Assembly: GCF_003020115.1 (NCBI RefSeq)
Contig: NZ_PYFX01000021.1
Span: 29,542 to 93,541, forward strand
DNA length: 64,000 nucleotides
Reading direction: 5' to 3'
Source of the DNA: Bradyrhizobium sp. MOS002
GTDB taxonomy: Bacteria > Pseudomonadota > Alphaproteobacteria > Rhizobiales > Xanthobacteraceae
Part shown: positions 62,308-64,000 of the stretch, piece after piece
Layout of the letters: the number at the start of each line of letters is the position of its first letter
Numbering within the stretch: the stretch's first letter is position 1
The notes under the pieces: model-generated
What the model was told of the DNA's origin: nothing
Databases searched by the model: none
Seen by the model: the letters and a program-made list of their open reading frames with translations, nothing else
Position numbers and translations under genes: made by a program

Positions 62308-62621
62308 TGCCGCGACCACAAGGTACGGCTCAATGAAAGTTTGGGTTCGCTCAGGCGACGACAAGGCTGCAGGGCGTTCCAGGCCCCGCCTGCCGCCCCC
62401 GGCACATAAAACAGTGGTATGAAATCTCGCCGGTGTTCCGAGAATAGAACGCATCGTTCCGAAAATGGACTCCGGACATTTACTGGATTCTGAGGTTCAG
62501 TTGTTTTCCCCCAAGAAAAGAATTTACGGGTCGCTTTTCAGCCCCCGTGCTCATGACTGCCGTGCGATCTCGACGCCGCGGGGCGCGAGACCTGCAGCCC
62601 TGAGCCGGCGAGCCTGCATCA

Positions 62622-62996
62622 TTACTTCTTCAAGCAAAGACCCACCGTCGGAGGCGTCCCGCACTTCGCACCGTCAGCAGCAGCGCCGTTTGGACAGAAG
62701 ACCGAGACAAGCGTTTCCCCGTTGTCGCAGTTGACGGCACCGTCGGCCTGTACCGCTCGGATGTTGATCGAGGCGGGATCGCCCTTCTCCCCCTTATCGC
62801 CTTTTGGCCCCTGCGGACCTTGAGGGCCTTGTGCGCCAGCAGGTCCCTGGGCTCCGGGCACTCCTTGGATGCCCTGAGCCCCTTGTGGGCCCGCTGGGCC
62901 TTGTGGCCCCGGTTCGCCTTTCGGGCCCGGATCTCTTCCACATCCCGCCAGTGCGAGGACAAGTGTTAATGCTGCAGCCGCCGCCCAATTGTGCAT
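62622..62996 (-). CDS. Collagen-like lipoprotein
   Basis: A 124-residue protein. The signal peptide ends in the lipobox LAGC (Cys19). It is followed at once by about 17 Gly-x-y triplets from GPKGEPGPQG to GPKGDKGEKG, a collagen-like region, and then a C-terminal globular part with four cysteines (VNCDNGETLVSVFCPNG, AKCGTPPTVGLC). A strong GGGAGGT site precedes the ATG at 62996. Related proteins in Bradyrhizobium and other bacteria are surface anchored and their role is unknown. Confidence 0.85.
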   Translation of the reverse strand: MHNWAAAAALTLVLALAGCGRDPGPKGEPGPQGPAGPQGAQGIQGVPGAQGPAGAQGPQGPQGPKGDKGEKGDPASINIRAVQADGAVNCDNGETLVSVFCPNGAAADGAKCGTPPTVGLCLKK

Positions 62997-63815
62997 TTCG
63001 ACCTCCCTTTGATGAAGGATAACTAAGCCGATCCATGAAAGTGCCGCAAGAACTCGCCGGCCGGCGCGAACCGGCGCACCTCAACCCGACATTAACGCAA
63101 TGAGCGCAAGCTAGACGCAGGACCGGGCCGTGGGGGACATACGCGGCCCTGTGCTGGGGGAGGACTCGCAAACCACCATCGCCGGCGGGTCCTCCCCGAA
63201 ACTGACGCCGATTAAGCCTGCGCGATACGCCCGCCATACCTGTCTCGCGTCAGGCGTGATGAACTTCTGCAAGGTATAGGATCCCAGACATCGATCTGCC
63301 GGAGCACCGCTGTCCCACAGAACAGGGCGGGCTATAGCAGCCGTCGGCTGTTTTGACAGCTTCCTACGCCAGTCGACCTCGGCGAGATCGCGAATAGCTG
63401 ACTGGATCAAGCCGGTGGTGGATGTGATGCCCGTCCTCGGTCTACAGACCGCTCAATATCCCGAGCCGCTGTCTGCCCCGGAAGCATCGATCCATGACAC
63501 GGTGCCCCAAAACGCGGCGACTATCTCATTACTCGCAAGCCGCTAAGCTGCGGTCCGTCTGACTAGGCCGACGGCAAACCTCAGCATCGTGACCTTTGAT
63601 GGGGTAGGCCGAAACCGGAGCGCAGTTCGATCACGTAATTCTCGAAGGGGAGGACTACCGCGAGCCAAACGCGTCGCGTTGGCGGTCCACGCGGCAGCTC
63701 CGGTCTGCCCCGATCGACGAACAACAGCAGACCGAAGAATGAGGTCGGGTGGCGCCAAAGCGCTACCACACGATGGCAGTCCAATCTAAGACGAAAGCGG
63801 CCTTGTCCACGGCAC
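62997..63815. other. Long gap with no recognisable gene
   Basis: About 819 bases between the collagen-like lipoprotein and the gene at the right edge. A minus-strand frame at 63111-63410 (containing LQKFITPDARQVWRAYRAGL) reads for 99 codons but matches nothing I know. The remainder seems broken, as if decayed. Confidence 0.4.
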
Positions 63816-64000
63816 CTACTCGATGGTCTCGTCGGCAAGCAAACGCGTTGCGGAGGAAATCTCAACACCCAACAAGGTAGCCGTCCTGAGATTCAGACAA
63901 AAATAAAACTTCGGTTCTTGGATCGGAATGTCGCCGGCCTTTTCTCCCCTCAAAATCTTGTCGACAAAAGTGGCGGTGTCGTACCAAAGCGTCGGGAAGT
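63816..64000 (-). CDS. C-terminal part of an ABC transporter substrate-binding protein, partial
   Basis: The minus strand has an open frame from the window edge to a TAG at 63816-63818, giving the last 60 or so residues. It reads LPTLWYDTATFVDKILRGEK, then GDIPIQEPKFYFCLNLRTAT, LLGVEI and LLADETIE. This matches the end of the PF04392 (TrpX/YtfQ-like) substrate-binding family, where YVDKILRGEKPxDLPVQxP and LNLKTAKxLGLxIP precede a LLxxADEVIE terminus. The N-terminal part is outside the window. Confidence 0.8.
   Translation of the reverse strand, partial: FPTLWYDTATFVDKILRGEKAGDIPIQEPKFYFCLNLRTATLLGVEISSATRLLADETIE

Noticed and set aside
63581..63868. A minus-strand frame of 95 codons near the right edge
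   Set aside because: It overlaps the end of the substrate-binding protein gene in another frame, is Arg-rich and has no recognisable motif.

Overview
The window reads as chromosomal DNA of a high-GC alphaproteobacterium, most likely Bradyrhizobium or a close relative. The grounds are family-level recognition of the proteins, two complete branched-chain amino-acid-type ABC transporter operons, Bradyrhizobium-style intergenic hairpin repeats and several small protein families common in that group. No rRNA, tRNA or CRISPR array was seen. All assignments come from reading the sequence; no database search was run.

Region 1 (1-10.2 kb) looks like core metabolism. It has the tail of a probable caspase-family gene and a minus-strand operon, livJ-livH-livM-livG-livF, ending in a zinc-type methionine-synthase-like methyltransferase. 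Then come a small lipoprotein, purU, a HemD-family uroporphyrinogen-III synthase and an MFS transporter. Region 2 (10.2-20.9 kb) has a Crp/Fnr regulator divergent from a second transporter operon. That operon carries a long-chain acyl-CoA synthetase between its ATPase and permease genes and is followed by a phenylacetate-CoA-ligase-like gene, which suggests uptake and CoA activation of a carboxylic acid. An AGE-family epimerase lies convergent to it.

Region 3 (21-49 kb) is a surface polysaccharide locus of mixed composition. It encodes glycosyltransferases, a secreted M10 (serralysin-type) metalloprotease with a DUF4214 tail, and a CDP-sugar cassette: cytidylyltransferase, CDP-glucose 4,6-dehydratase, a reductase and a split transketolase. 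It also has a kinase-like/sulfotransferase pair, a GtrB-like transferase with a large polytopic membrane protein, two methyltransferases, a 958-residue double glycosyltransferase, GDP-D-rhamnose genes (gmd and an rmd-like reductase) and a Wzm/Wzt-type ABC exporter. A decayed IS5-type transposase and an EF-hand protein sit inside it.

Region 4 (49-56 kb) begins next to the exporter with a 1209-residue, cysteine-free, Asn/Asp/Gly-rich RTX or S-layer-like protein ending in a strong terminator. A SapC-family protein and a methyltransferase with a regulatory domain follow. In Caulobacter the S-layer gene likewise neighbours O-antigen genes, so this may be a surface-layer assembly locus.

Region 5 (56-64 kb) is accessory DNA. 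It has a phage-like recombination module (XRE regulator, YqaJ nuclease, ERF annealing protein fused to an HNH-like domain), several unrecognised genes, a collagen-like lipoprotein, long stretches with no recognisable gene, and the 3' end of an ABC substrate-binding protein gene at the right edge.

The strongest leads are the CDP-sugar plus split-transketolase cassette, which may make a two-carbon-branched sugar, and the RTX/SapC/methyltransferase unit beside the polysaccharide exporter.
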